Origin: Streptomyces barkulensis
Lineage (GTDB): Bacteria; Actinomycetota; Actinomycetes; Streptomycetales; Streptomycetaceae
Direction: 5' to 3'
Length of the DNA: 64,000 bases
Assembly: GCF_002843305.1 (NCBI RefSeq)
Contig: NZ_PGSG01000006.1
Span: 124,001 to 188,000, forward strand
Shown here in pieces: positions 1 to 8,215 of the stretch (the first letter of the stretch is position 1; every line of letters begins with the position of its first letter). The notes under the pieces were generated by a model. That model was not told the DNA's origin. It was given only the letters and a program-made list of their open reading frames with translations, and made no database searches. Made by a program: the position numbers and the translations under genes.

Positions 1-767
1 TCGCCCCACCGCTGCTCCAGCTTCTCCGTCTCGTCGCCCGCCTGGTGGTTGGCGATCACGTTCGTCCACCACAGCTGGTAGGAGACGAACAGCAGCATCA
101 CCACGCCGAGGGTGATGAACAGCTCTCCGAGGACCCGGCTGGCGACCACCATCGGGCTCTCCCGGCTCGCCCGTGCCGCCCGCCGCCGCGCGGCACGGCC
201 GCCGGGACGGGGCGCGCCGGAGGCCGGCGCCGATTCGGCCGCGGCCCCGGAGACGGACCCAGGGGCGGGCTCGGCGGCGGGTGACCCCTCGTGCGGTGCC
301 GGGGGCGGGGCCTCCACCCGGCGCAGCGCCATCGTCTCGTCCGCCGGGAGGTGCGCCTGCCGCAGCGTCATCGTCTCGTCGTCGAGGGCGGGCGCGGACA
401 CCGGCGCGGGCCGGGGCTCGGGGACGGGAGCGGGGACGGGAGCGGGCTCGGGTGTGGTCGGTCGGTACGTCTCCGCGTAGGGCTCCGCGTACGGACCGGC
501 GCCGGGCGCGTACGGATCGGCGTAGGGCGCGTACGGCCTCGGCCGCTCCTCCCCCCGTACCGGCTCCTGCCCCGGCAGCGGGTCGTTCAGCGGATCGGCG
601 AGCCGTCCCACCGCGGCCTCGAAGGCCTGCTGCTCGGCCTGCTCGGCATAGGCGTCGGCGTAGGCGTCGATGTCGGCGTCGATGTCGGCGTCGGCGGGCG
701 GGCCGGCCCGGTGGCGCCCGGCGAGCGGGTCAGCCCCGTGGGTGCCCTCCGGACGCAGGGCCGTCAC
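1..767 (-). CDS. Class E sortase, N-terminal part (3' end outside window)
   Basis: Partial gene; the C-terminal catalytic half lies beyond the left edge. I start it at GTG 767, which overlaps the stop of the PabA-type gene by 4 bases and is therefore translationally coupled. About 200 residues of Pro/Ala/Tyr/Glu-rich, probably disordered cytosolic sequence precede a membrane segment (about residues 204-228, ending in YQLWWTNV), which is the typical entry of actinobacterial class E sortases. Family members attach LAxTG-type proteins such as chaplins to the wall. The catalytic Cys, His and Arg cannot be checked because they are off-window, so the assignment rests on the N-terminal anchor and the locus. 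Confidence 0.8.
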   Translation of the reverse strand, partial: MTALRPEGTHGADPLAGRHRAGPPADADIDADIDAYADAYAEQAEQQAFEAAVGRLADPLNDPLPGQEPVRGEERPRPYAPYADPYAPGAGPYAEPYAETYRPTTPEPAPVPAPVPEPRPAPVSAPALDDETMTLRQAHLPADETMALRRVEAPPPAPHEGSPAAEPAPGSVSGAAAESAPASGAPRPGGRAARRRAARASRESPMVVASRVLGELFITLGVVMLLFVSYQLWWTNVIANHQAGDETEKLEQRWG

Positions 768-1393
768 GCCCCGACCACGGGGGCCAACCCCCGCGAGCGC
801 TCCACGGCGCCGGTGTCACCGCACTCCGCGAGCCAGTTGGCGAGCATCAGATGGCCCCACTCGGTGAGCACCGACTCGGGGTGGAACTGCACGCCCTCCA
901 CGGGCAGTTCGCGGTGGCGCAGCCCCATGACCACGCCCGTCTCCGTCCACGCGGTGACCTCCAGCTCCGCCGGGACGGTGGCGGGCTCGACGGCGAGCGA
1001 GTGGTAGCGGGTTGCGGTGAAGGGGGAGGGCAGCCCGGCGAAGACACCGCCGTCGCCATGGCTGACCAGCGACGTCTTGCCGTGCAGCAGCTCCGGCGCC
1101 CGGTCCACCACACCGCCGTACGCCACGGCCATGGACTGCATGCCCAGGCAGACGCCGAAGACCGGCACACCACTGGCGGCGCAGTGCCGGACCATCTCGA
1201 CGCAGACCCCGGCCTCCTCGGGCGTGCCCGGCCCGGGGGAGAGCAGCACTCCGTCGAAGGAGTCCCGCGCGTGCTCGGGGCGGACCTCGTCGTTGCGGAG
1301 CACCTCGCACTCGGCGCCGAGCTGGTAGAGGTACTGGACGAGGTTGAAGACGAAGCTGTCGTAGTTGTCGACGACCAGGATGCGCGCGCTCAT
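764..1393 (-). CDS. pabA: Glutamine amidotransferase, aminodeoxychorismate/anthranilate synthase component II type
   Basis: A 209-residue class I glutamine amidotransferase. It begins MSARILVVDNYDSFV, as in TrpG/PabA subunits. The nucleophile Cys is near residue 82 in GVCLGMQ, the oxyanion motif is SPGPGTPEEAG, and the C-terminal GVQFHPESVLTE supplies the catalytic His-Glu pair. These subunits release ammonia from glutamine for chorismate amination in folate or tryptophan synthesis. No PabB/TrpE partner is adjacent, so which pathway it serves is inferred. The start ATG overlaps the stop of the small membrane gene by 4 bases, and its own stop overlaps the sortase start, giving a tight three-gene unit. 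Confidence 0.85.
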   Translation of the reverse strand: MSARILVVDNYDSFVFNLVQYLYQLGAECEVLRNDEVRPEHARDSFDGVLLSPGPGTPEEAGVCVEMVRHCAASGVPVFGVCLGMQSMAVAYGGVVDRAPELLHGKTSLVSHGDGGVFAGLPSPFTATRYHSLAVEPATVPAELEVTAWTETGVVMGLRHRELPVEGVQFHPESVLTEWGHLMLANWLAECGDTGAVERSRGLAPVVGA

Positions 1394-1575
1394 CGTCCCT
1401 GCCCCGATCCGGCCCGGCCCTCGTCGACCGTCACGTCGCCGAACGGGAGCAGTGGCTCCGCCCAGGGGAAGACGTACTGGAAGAGCACGTAGACAACCGC
1501 CAGGACCAGCACGAACGAGAGCAGCGCCCGTACGGGCGTGTTGCCCGGCAGATGCCGCCAGATCCAGCCGTACAT
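1390..1575 (-). CDS. Small single-pass membrane protein, conserved in Streptomyces
   Basis: A 61-residue protein with one predicted membrane helix at about residues 15-38 (LLSFVLVLAVVYVLFQYVF), a short basic N-terminus and an acidic/Gly-rich tail. Its stop TGA overlaps the ATG of the PabA-type gene by 4 bases, so the two are probably translationally coupled and this is a real gene. I recall small membrane ORFs at this locus in other Streptomyces, but no function is known to me. Its position before a sortase gene suggests an envelope role, which is only inference. Confidence 0.7.
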   Translation of the reverse strand: MYGWIWRHLPGNTPVRALLSFVLVLAVVYVLFQYVFPWAEPLLPFGDVTVDEGRAGSGQGR

Positions 1576-1711
1576 GCCGTGTAGCCGTCCCTTCTGTTAC
1601 TCGCGCAACCAGAGTACGGGTACGCGGGCCCGGCGGGAGGCACAAGTCCCGCAATGCGTCACAGACCACCGGCGGCCCGGCCGCGGGCTGTCCGGCCCGG
1701 CCGCGGGCCGC

Positions 1712-2449
1712 CTAGTCCACCGGTGTGCTCCGGGTCAGGTCGATCGCGCCCGAGTAGCCGGGGAGGGTCACCTCGTCGTGCTCGTCGACCGACCAGCCCA
1801 GGCCGTAGGCGTCGACGTACTCCCGGTAGTTGCGGACGGCGGGGGCGGCGTCCAGCGCCTCGCGCATCCGGTCGGGGTCGCCGACGGCGGTGACGGTGTA
1901 CGGCGGGGAGTACAGGCGGCCCTGGAGGATCAGTGTGTTGCCCACGCAGCGCACCGCGCTGGTGGAGATCAGCCGCTGGTCCATGACCTTCATGCCCTCG
2001 GCCCCGCCCGCCCACAGCGCGTTGACCACGGCCTGGAGGTCCTGCTGGTGGACGACGAGGTCGTTGGGCTGGGGTTCGGGGAGGCCGGGCATACGGGCGG
2101 TGGCGTCGGGCGGGGCGTCGTCGAGGGTGACGGTGAGGCCGGAGCCGGAGAGCTTCCTCGTCCCCGCGGTCCGCTCCAGCTCCTCGAAGACGCGCTTCTC
2201 GCTCTCCGTGCCGCCGCTGTCGCGCCGGGCGAGGGCGTCGACCTCACGGCGCAGGGCGCCCACGGACTCGTCCAGCGCCTCGATGTCGTCGCTGCGGTCC
2301 TCGATGAGGTCGGACAGGCGCAGCATCGAGTCGTCGGTGCGCAGGTCGGTGCCCTGGGCGGTGTTGAAGCTGATCCAGAAGAGGAAGCCGGCGAGGGCGA
2401 AGACACCCGCCGTGGCGAGCCGGACGGGCCGGAAGCGGGAATTGGTCAC
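1712..2449 (-). CDS. DUF881 family membrane-anchored protein
   Basis: About 245 residues. A single N-terminal membrane segment (TAGVFALAGFLFWISFNT) is followed by a coiled-coil-like acidic region (RLSDLIEDRSDDIEALDESV) and the DUF881 core ending in a GxxxxxxY-rich domain. I start it at GTG 2449 because GGAGG lies about 11 bases upstream; an in-frame GTG at 2473 adds eight residues but has no ribosome site. DUF881 proteins sit beside crgA or division genes in many actinobacteria, and this one is divergent from crgA. The molecular function is unknown. Confidence 0.8.
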   Translation of the reverse strand: MTNSRFRPVRLATAGVFALAGFLFWISFNTAQGTDLRTDDSMLRLSDLIEDRSDDIEALDESVGALRREVDALARRDSGGTESEKRVFEELERTAGTRKLSGSGLTVTLDDAPPDATARMPGLPEPQPNDLVVHQQDLQAVVNALWAGGAEGMKVMDQRLISTSAVRCVGNTLILQGRLYSPPYTVTAVGDPDRMREALDAAPAVRNYREYVDAYGLGWSVDEHDEVTLPGYSGAIDLTRSTPVD

Positions 2450-2617
2450 CTTACCCTTGTCTCCCTCCAGCACGCGGAAGTACTACGCTAGCGGAATCAG
2501 GAATCGTCCCCTCCCCGGCCTCCTCCCCCGGTCCCCGGACCGGACTCCGGCCGCCGGGGAAGGGCCATCACGGACAGGCCCGCGCGGTCACGCAGCGCAT
2601 CGACAGGAGAGTCCCTC

Positions 2618-2875
2618 GTGCCGAAGTCACGGATCCGCAAGAAGGACGAGTTCACGCCGCCGCCGGCGAAGAAGGCCGCGAACATCAGCCTCACCTCGGG
2701 GCGGAGCTGGGTCGCGCCGCTGATGCTGGCGCTGTTCCTGATCGGACTCGCATGGATCGTCGTCTTCTATGTGACGACGGGCGACCTGCCGGTCCAGTCG
2801 CTCGGCAACTGGAACATCGTGGTGGGCTTCGGCTTCATCGCGGCGGGGTTCGTCGTCTCCACCCAGTGGAAGTAG
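2618..2875 (+). CDS. crgA: Cell division inhibitor/regulator CrgA
   Basis: An 85-residue protein with a basic N-terminus ([16 protein letters not shown]) and two membrane helices (about residues 32-52 and 63-81) separated by a short outside loop. This matches the full length and layout of CrgA. In Streptomyces CrgA coordinates FtsZ-ring placement in sporulating hyphae, and in mycobacteria it is a divisome component. It starts at GTG after GGAGAG. It is divergent from the DUF881 gene and convergent with the rhomboid gene across a spacer carrying DnaA boxes. Confidence 0.95.
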   Translation: MPKSRIRKKDEFTPPPAKKAANISLTSGRSWVAPLMLALFLIGLAWIVVFYVTTGDLPVQSLGNWNIVVGFGFIAAGFVVSTQWK

Positions 2876-2944
2876 TCGCCGCCACACCCCGCCACACCCC
2901 GCCGCACCCGCCACGACCGGACCGGTTCCGCCCCCGCGGCAGCG

Positions 2945-3155
2945 TTATCCACAAGTCTTCCACAGCCCTGGGAAAACTTCAGAAGATCTGTGGATAACTT
3001 CTTCAGCCTGTCTGTCGTTATGACTGGTGACCCTCGGTAGACGAGTGGGCCCGACCCCCGTCACCCTGGGGAAACACGCATGCGCGCGGCCGCCGGGAAC
3101 CCCGTACCGGCGGCCGCCCACACCATGCACAAGACCGGTCACCTGCTGTGGATAA
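2945..3155. promoter_or_regulatory. DnaA-box cluster between crgA and rhomboid gene
   Basis: The 350-base convergent spacer 2876-3225 contains three perfect TTATCCACA-type boxes: 2945-2953 (+), 2989-2997 (-) and 3147-3155 (-). A weaker TCTTCCACA lies at 2956-2964. The first two face each other 35 bases apart. Such boxes are frequent only at the origin in this window, so this is likely a DnaA-binding locus about 20 kb from oriC. DnaA-box clusters outside oriC that tune initiation are described in S. coelicolor. Binding here is inferred. Confidence 0.6.
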
Positions 3156-3225
3156 CCTCTGGCCACAGCTTCGTGCGCGGTGGCCGGCAGCCGTCGGCCA
3201 CCGGTCGACAGCCGGCGGCCGCCGG

Positions 3226-4116
3226 TCAGCGGCCGAGCAGTTCCACCGTGCGGACCACGCAGACGACCGCGATCACCAGCAGCACCGCGGCCATCGTCCC
3301 GTACTGCACCAGCGCGCGCCGGGCACGCGGGGCGTACACCATCGCGTAGGCGATGACCGCCCCCACCACCAGGCCGCCGATGTGCGCCTCCCAGGCGATG
3401 TTCGGGATCCTGAAGGTGATGAGCAGGTTGATCGCCAGCAGCACCAGAATGGGACGCATGTCGTACCGCATCCGCCGCACCAGCACGGCGGTGGCGCCGA
3501 ACAGCCCGTAGATCGCGCCCGAGGCGCCCAGCGACTCCTGGTTCTGCGCGGCGAGCAGATACGTCAGCGCGCTGCCGCCCAGCGCGGACAGCAGATACAG
3601 CGCCAGGAACCGCCAGCGGCCCAGCGCCGCCTCCAGCTGCGGCCCGAGCCACCACAGCGCCAGCATGTTGAAGCCGATGTGCCAGATCTCCTGGTGCAGG
3701 AAGGCCGAGGTCAGCATGCGGTACCACTCGCCGTCCGCGACCCCGACCCAGTCGGCCGCCGCCGGATCGTAGGCGTAGCCCAGCATCGTCAGCGCGCCGA
3801 GCAGCGAGCGGTCGTCGGCGGCGAGCACCGCGAAGAACACCGCCGCGTTGATCCCCAGCAGCACCTTGGTGACCAGGCGCTGGTCGGCGGCGACGGCGCC
3901 GCCCGCCAGGGTGCGCGGCCGGGCGTCGCCCGCGGCGCGGCCCGTACCAAAGCCGCCGCGCACGCACTCGGGGCACTGGTAGCCGACCGAGGCCGGGATC
4001 ATGCACTCGGGGCAGATCGGCCGGTCGCAGCGGGCGCAGGAGATGCCGGTCTCCCGGTCGGGATGCCGGTAGCAGCGCGGCATCCCCGGCCGCGCACCGT
4101 CCTGCTGATCCTCCAT
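3226..4116 (-). CDS. Rhomboid family intramembrane serine protease
   Basis: About 296 residues. The N-terminus carries a zinc-finger-like cysteine cluster (CxxH, CARCDRPICPECM, CPECV) common in actinobacterial rhomboids. About six membrane helices follow, with the catalytic Ser in GASGAIYGLFGA and the catalytic His in EAHIGGLVVG, so the Ser-His dyad is intact. I start it at ATG 4116 because GAGG lies five bases upstream; GTG 4122 would add two residues. It cleaves membrane proteins within the bilayer; the substrate is unknown. Confidence 0.92.
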   Translation of the reverse strand: MEDQQDGARPGMPRCYRHPDRETGISCARCDRPICPECMIPASVGYQCPECVRGGFGTGRAAGDARPRTLAGGAVAADQRLVTKVLLGINAAVFFAVLAADDRSLLGALTMLGYAYDPAAADWVGVADGEWYRMLTSAFLHQEIWHIGFNMLALWWLGPQLEAALGRWRFLALYLLSALGGSALTYLLAAQNQESLGASGAIYGLFGATAVLVRRMRYDMRPILVLLAINLLITFRIPNIAWEAHIGGLVVGAVIAYAMVYAPRARRALVQYGTMAAVLLVIAVVCVVRTVELLGR

Positions 4117-4244
4117 GGCCACCTCAACGCCCCCTCACGACGGACACGGCACGCCCCCCGCCCACGGTCGTGGCATACCCACGGGGACGGAGAACACCGC
4201 CCCCTCCGTCCTACGGACGGAGAAGGCGGTGGGTTCCCGGCGAG

Positions 4245-4279
4245 CGGCCCGGCCGCGCGGCGCGCGCGAGGCCGGGCCG
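4245..4279 (-). terminator. Candidate transcription terminator after the cyclophilin gene
   Basis: Inverted repeat with 10-base perfect arms (CGGCCCGGCC at 4245-4254, GGCCGGGCCG at 4270-4279) and a very GC-rich loop, 37 bases past the stop of the minus-strand cyclophilin gene. There is no T-run, as is usual in Streptomyces. Confidence 0.5.
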
Positions 4280-4315
4280 CCCGCCGATCGGCTCCGGTCG
4301 GCCGGTCGGCGCTTC

Positions 4316-4843
4316 TCAGCGCTTCTCGACGACCACCGACTCGATCACGACGTCCTGCAGCGGACGGTCGGTGCGCTGGTTGGTCGGGGCGGCCGCGATG
4401 GCGTCCACGACCCGCTGCCCCGCCTCGTCGGCGACCTCACCGAAGATGGTGTGCTTGCCGGTCAGCCAGGCCGTCGGGGAGACGGTGATGAAGAACTGCG
4501 ACCCGTTGGTGCCCGGACCGGCGTTGGCCATCGCCAGCAGGTACGGCTTGTTGAAGGCCAGGTCCGGGTGGAACTCGTCACCGAACTCGTAGCCCGGGCC
4601 GCCGGTGCCGTTGCCCAGCGGGTCGCCGCCCTGGATCATGAAGCCGCTGATCACCCGGTGGAAGACCGTGCCGTCGTACAGCCGGTCCGTGGACTTCTTC
4701 CCGGTGGCCGGGTGGGTCCACTCGCGCTTGCCCTCGGCGAGTTCGACGAAGTTCCTGACCGTCTTCGGCGCATGGTCCGGGAAGAGCCGGATGGTGATGT
4801 CGCCCTGGTTGGTCTTCAGGGTGGCGTAGAGCTGCTCGGCCAC
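4316..4843 (-). CDS. ppiA: Cyclophilin-type peptidyl-prolyl cis-trans isomerase
   Basis: A 175-residue cytosolic cyclophilin with no signal peptide. It carries the family motifs FHRVISGFMIQGGDPLGNGTGGPGYEF, FAMANAGPGTNGSQFFIT-like sequence and HTIFGEV, so the active-site Arg, Phe, Gln and His positions are retained. The tryptophan of the cyclosporin site is present in TAWLTGKHTIFG. It catalyses proline isomerisation in protein folding. Start GTG 4843 follows GGAAGG at good spacing. It lies at the conserved position between the rhomboid and DUF5324 genes. Confidence 0.93.
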   Translation of the reverse strand: MAEQLYATLKTNQGDITIRLFPDHAPKTVRNFVELAEGKREWTHPATGKKSTDRLYDGTVFHRVISGFMIQGGDPLGNGTGGPGYEFGDEFHPDLAFNKPYLLAMANAGPGTNGSQFFITVSPTAWLTGKHTIFGEVADEAGQRVVDAIAAAPTNQRTDRPLQDVVIESVVVEKR

Positions 4844-5178
4844 GGTCTACCTTCCGTCTGCACTTTCGGAACCCCCCGATCCTCGCACAGCCAAACCCGC
4901 GGCGCCGTTCGGCGGGGGTCCCGCCGGGCGGGCCGCGGCGGCCCCGTGGCCTACGCGGACCGCGCAAACCGCGCGAGCGCGTGGACGGCGGCAAGGACGG
5001 AGGGAACGGAGAGGACGGAGAGGGCGGGAACCGCAGAAGCCCCGCCAACGGGACAAGCGGCGGAAGTACGGCATAGCCCGTATGCCCGTTGGGACATGCC
5101 TCGACACTGTTGTGAAGGCATGATCTCCATCATGGGTGGAAGGCGGAAGACACACGCCACCGACGAGGAGGAGATCCC
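4844..5178. other. Divergent intergenic region, cyclophilin / DUF5324
   Basis: A 335-base spacer between two divergent genes, so it should hold both promoters. I see no long inverted repeat, DnaA box or conserved small reading frame. It contains short purine-rich runs (GGACGG and GGAACG steps around 4990-5040). A GGAGGAGA ribosome site ends it just before GTG 5179. Confidence 0.5.
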
Positions 5179-5835
5179 GTGACCCGCATGGACAGCGTGC
5201 GCAGCGCGACCGACAACGCGAGGGAGACCGTGCGGCACGCCGCGGAAGCGGTGGCGCCGAAGGTGGCCCTCGCGGCCGGACAGGCCCGGTCCACGGTGCG
5301 CGGACAGTACGCCGCCCGTGTCGCGCCGCGGCTGGAGCAAGCCCGCGAGACCCTGCCCCCCGCGGTCGACCTGGCCGCCTCCCGGGCCGCCCACCGCACC
5401 CGCGAGGCGGCGCGCACGGCGAGCGAGTACGCGGCTCCCCGCGTCGAGGCCGCCCGCGCCGCGGCCGGCCCGGTACGGGAGGCGGCGGTGGCCCGCTCCA
5501 CCGCGGCCGTCGCCGCGCTGCGCGGTGAGCTGACCGCCCAGGACATCCGCAAGCTCGCACGGCGCAACGCCCGCCGGGCGCGCAGGGGCCGGGCGTTCAA
5601 GCGGCTGATGGTGGTCGGTGTCGTCGCCGGCGGCGTGGTGGCCGCCTGGAAGTGGTGGGAGAAGCAGTCCAGCCCCGACTGGCTGGTCGAGCCCCCGGCC
5701 GCCACCGAGGTCGGCGACGACGCGGCCGTCATGGAGGAGACCGGGTCCGCCGAGCCGAAGGCCGGGGCGACGGCTGCCCAGACCGACACCCAGGGCACCT
5801 CCTCCGGGGCCGCCCCGTCGGACGAGGAGCGCTGA
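5179..5835 (+). CDS. DUF5324 family protein
   Basis: A 218-residue Ala/Arg-rich protein. The first about 130 residues are predicted helical, with repeated RxAAxxxxP patterns resembling an amphipathic coiled coil. A membrane helix follows at about 140-158 (LMVVGVVAGGVVAAWKWW), then an acidic, disordered C-terminal tail. This layout and the locus match the actinomycete DUF5324 family. The function is unknown. The helical alanine-rich part resembles membrane-associating or LEA-like proteins, which is only a comparison. The start is supported by GGAGGAG. Confidence 0.8.
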   Translation: MTRMDSVRSATDNARETVRHAAEAVAPKVALAAGQARSTVRGQYAARVAPRLEQARETLPPAVDLAASRAAHRTREAARTASEYAAPRVEAARAAAGPVREAAVARSTAAVAALRGELTAQDIRKLARRNARRARRGRAFKRLMVVGVVAGGVVAAWKWWEKQSSPDWLVEPPAATEVGDDAAVMEETGSAEPKAGATAAQTDTQGTSSGAAPSDEER

Positions 5836-5930
5836 CTGCGCCGGCGTCCGCCCTCCCCTCCGGTGGGCGGGGCGGACCGTCGCCGTCCGTCGAGCTTCGG
5901 GAGGGCCGCGCGAAGCGGCACGGCACGCGG

Positions 5931-5976
5931 CAGGCCCGGTGCCGCGGAATCCGTGGATTCCGCGGCACCGGGCCTG
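5931..5976. terminator. Strong bidirectional terminator hairpin
   Basis: Perfect inverted repeat with 22-base arms (5931-5952 and 5955-5976) around a 2-base centre. It is placed exactly between the plus-strand DUF5324 gene and the 3' end of the minus-strand tRNA-Ala, so it can end transcription from both sides. Confidence 0.85.
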
Positions 5977-5983
5977 TGTGGTG

Positions 5984-6056
5984 TGGAGCTTAGGGGAGTC
6001 GAACCCCTGACATCTGCCATGCAAAGACAGCGCTCTACCAACTGAGCTAAAGCCCC
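5984..6056 (-). tRNA. tRNA-Ala (anticodon TGC)
   Basis: A 73-nt cloverleaf. The acceptor arms are GGGGCTT and AAGCTCC (one G-U pair) with discriminator A. The D-arm is GCTC..GAGC, the anticodon loop is CTTTGCATG with TGC, and the T-loop is GTTCGACTC. CCA is not encoded. Confidence 0.97.
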
Positions 6057-6185
6057 GCCACGGAACAGAGTACCCAATGCCCCGGGTTGGTTCCGACCGG
6101 GTATCGCTCCGCGTGCGCCGCCTCCGTAGGATGCTCCGGAAGTTCGCTCCAGCGAAGCGGACCCGGGGAGACAGGGGAGAGAGCG

Positions 6186-6737
6186 ATGGACGCAGCACAG
6201 CAGGAGGCGACCGCCCGGGCGAGGGAACTGCAGAGCCAGTGGTACGGCGAACCGCTGGGCACCCTCTTCCGCCGGCTCATCGACGACCTCGGCCTCAACC
6301 AGGCACGGCTGGCCACGGTGCTCGGCCTCTCGGCTCCCATGCTCTCCCAGCTCATGAGCGGCCAGCGGGCGAAGATCGGCAACCCCGCCGTCGTCCAGCG
6401 GGTCCAGGCCCTGCAGGAACTGGCCGCCGAGGTCAGCAAGGGCACCGTCACCGCGGCCGAGGCCACCCAGCGCATGGACGAGATCCGTCGCACCGCCGGC
6501 GGCAACGTGCTGACCTCCTCCACCCATGTCACCCCCTCCGGCGGGCAGGCCACCACCGTCAAGCGCGTCGTACGCGAGATCCAGGCGCTGCTGCGCTCGG
6601 TCGCGGACGCCGCCGACATCATCGAGGCCTCCGACTCCCTCGCCGGAAGCCACCCGGAGCTGGCAGAGTTCCTGAGGGTGTACGGCGCGGGCAAGACCGC
6701 CGACGCGGTCCGGCACTACGAGGCGCATCAGGCCTGA
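6186..6737 (+). CDS. XRE-like helix-turn-helix DNA-binding protein
   Basis: 183 residues. An HTH lies at about residues 25-75 (LFRRLIDDLGLNQARLATVLGLSAPMLSQLMSGQR), where LNQARLATVLGLSAPMLSQLM is the helix-turn-helix. A helical C-terminal part follows and may dimerise. I start it at ATG 6186 after GGGGAGA; longer in-frame starts lack support. It stops 65 bases before the Ser/Thr kinase gene in the same direction, so the two are probably cotranscribed and the regulator may be a phosphorylation target. Its regulon is unknown. The plus-strand pair is divergent from tRNA-Ala. Confidence 0.85.
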   Translation: MDAAQQEATARARELQSQWYGEPLGTLFRRLIDDLGLNQARLATVLGLSAPMLSQLMSGQRAKIGNPAVVQRVQALQELAAEVSKGTVTAAEATQRMDEIRRTAGGNVLTSSTHVTPSGGQATTVKRVVREIQALLRSVADAADIIEASDSLAGSHPELAEFLRVYGAGKTADAVRHYEAHQA

Positions 6738-6802
6738 GAACGGCGGCGGCGGCCGGCGGGACGGGCAACCGACGGGTACAGGGACGAGGCGGGCACAGCG
6801 CG

Positions 6803-8179
6803 ATGGGCGAGGTCTTCGCGGGTCGGTACGAACTGGTCGACCCGATCGGACGCGGCGGCGTGGGCGCGGTCTGGCGCACCTGGGACCACCGGCGCGGTCG
6901 CTACGTGGCCGCCAAGGTCCTCCAGCAGAGCGACGCGCACACCCTGCTGCGGTTCGTCCGCGAGCAGGCGCTGCGCATCGACCACCCCCATGTCCTGGCC
7001 CCGACGAGCTGGGCCGCCGACGACGACAAGGTCCTGTTCACCATGGACCTGGTCCGCGGCGGGTCGCTCGCCCACCTCATCGGCGACTACGGCCCCCTGC
7101 CGCCGGCGTATGTGTGCACACTGCTCGACCAGCTGCTCTCGGGGCTCTCCGCGGTGCACGCCGAGGACGTGGTGCACCGCGACATCAAACCCGCCAACAT
7201 CCTGCTGGAGGCCACCGGCACCGGCCGGCCCCATCTGCGGCTGTCCGACTTCGGCATCTCGATGCGCAAGGGCGAACCGCGGCTGACCGAGGCCGACTAC
7301 GTGGTCGGCACCCCCGGCTACTTCGCCCCCGAGCAGCTGATGGGCGCCGAGCCGGACTTCCCCGCCGACCTGTACGCGGTCGGGCTGGTGGCGCTGTACC
7401 TGCTGACCGGCCGCAAGCCCGACTCCCAGGCGCTGGTGGAGGCGTACGTCCACGGGGTGCCGCCCGCGCCGCAGGACATCCCCGAGCCGCTGTGGCAGGT
7501 GCTGGGCACCCTGCTGCACCCCGATCCGGAAGCCCGCTTCCGTACGGCGACGGGCGTACGCAGGGCGCTGGCCTCCGCCGCGGAGCTGCTGTCGGCGGAC
7601 GCGACGGTGGAGCAGGAGGCCGTGGAGGTCTTCGACCAGATCGGTCCGCTGCCGCCGGGGTTCGGGCCGGACGGGCCGGAGGACCGGGAGGGCCCGCGGG
7701 ACACCGGGGACGCCGGGGACGCCGGGGACACCGGGCAGGGGCCGGAGAGCGGGAGCGGGGAAGACCTGAAGGCCCCGGGGTTCCCGGCCTCCGACACCGG
7801 GAGCTTCCACCTCCCCCCGCCCGTGCAGGCGTACACCCGGGAACCGCCGCAGGCCCCGCCGTTCCCGGCGCCGGTTCCGCCCGCGGCCCAGGCCCACGCA
7901 CCGGTGACGGCACAGGAGACCACGCAGACGTCTGCCGGGGCACCCGCCGCCCAGCCGTATCCGTATCCGCAGCCGTACTCACAGCCGCCCCTCGCCGGCA
8001 TGCCGACGCAGCCGACGCAGCCGACGCAGCCCTATACGACCGCCCGCCCGGCGGACGCGGGGCACCGCGCTCCCGCGGCGCGCAGGCCGGGGCCGCCCGC
8101 GAAGGTGGCGGCCCCGCTCCTGGTGCTGGCCCTGGTCCTCATCGCCGTCGGCGTCTGGGCCCTGACCCGGACGCCCTGA
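6803..8179 (+). CDS. Transmembrane Ser/Thr protein kinase, PknB-like
   Basis: 458 residues. The kinase domain is at about 8-265: the Gly loop is GRGGVGAVW, the VAIK-type lysine is in VAAKVL, the catalytic loop is HRDIKPAN near residue 125, DFG is near 150 and GTPGYFAPE is the P+1 region, so it should be active. A long disordered linker follows, with 9-bp coding repeats (GDTGDAGDAGDTG, 7697-7740) and Gln/Pro repeats (QPTQPTQP, about 8010). A single C-terminal membrane helix (about 435-454) leaves almost no extracellular domain, so unlike PknB it has no PASTA sensor. It is cotranscribed with the XRE-like gene. Its signal is unknown. Confidence 0.93.
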   Translation: MGEVFAGRYELVDPIGRGGVGAVWRTWDHRRGRYVAAKVLQQSDAHTLLRFVREQALRIDHPHVLAPTSWAADDDKVLFTMDLVRGGSLAHLIGDYGPLPPAYVCTLLDQLLSGLSAVHAEDVVHRDIKPANILLEATGTGRPHLRLSDFGISMRKGEPRLTEADYVVGTPGYFAPEQLMGAEPDFPADLYAVGLVALYLLTGRKPDSQALVEAYVHGVPPAPQDIPEPLWQVLGTLLHPDPEARFRTATGVRRALASAAELLSADATVEQEAVEVFDQIGPLPPGFGPDGPEDREGPRDTGDAGDAGDTGQGPESGSGEDLKAPGFPASDTGSFHLPPPVQAYTREPPQAPPFPAPVPPAAQAHAPVTAQETTQTSAGAPAAQPYPYPQPYSQPPLAGMPTQPTQPTQPYTTARPADAGHRAPAARRPGPPAKVAAPLLVLALVLIAVGVWALTRTP

Positions 8180-8215
8180 CAGCCGGGCGCCCCGCCCCGC
8201 ACCCCGTCCCGGCCC

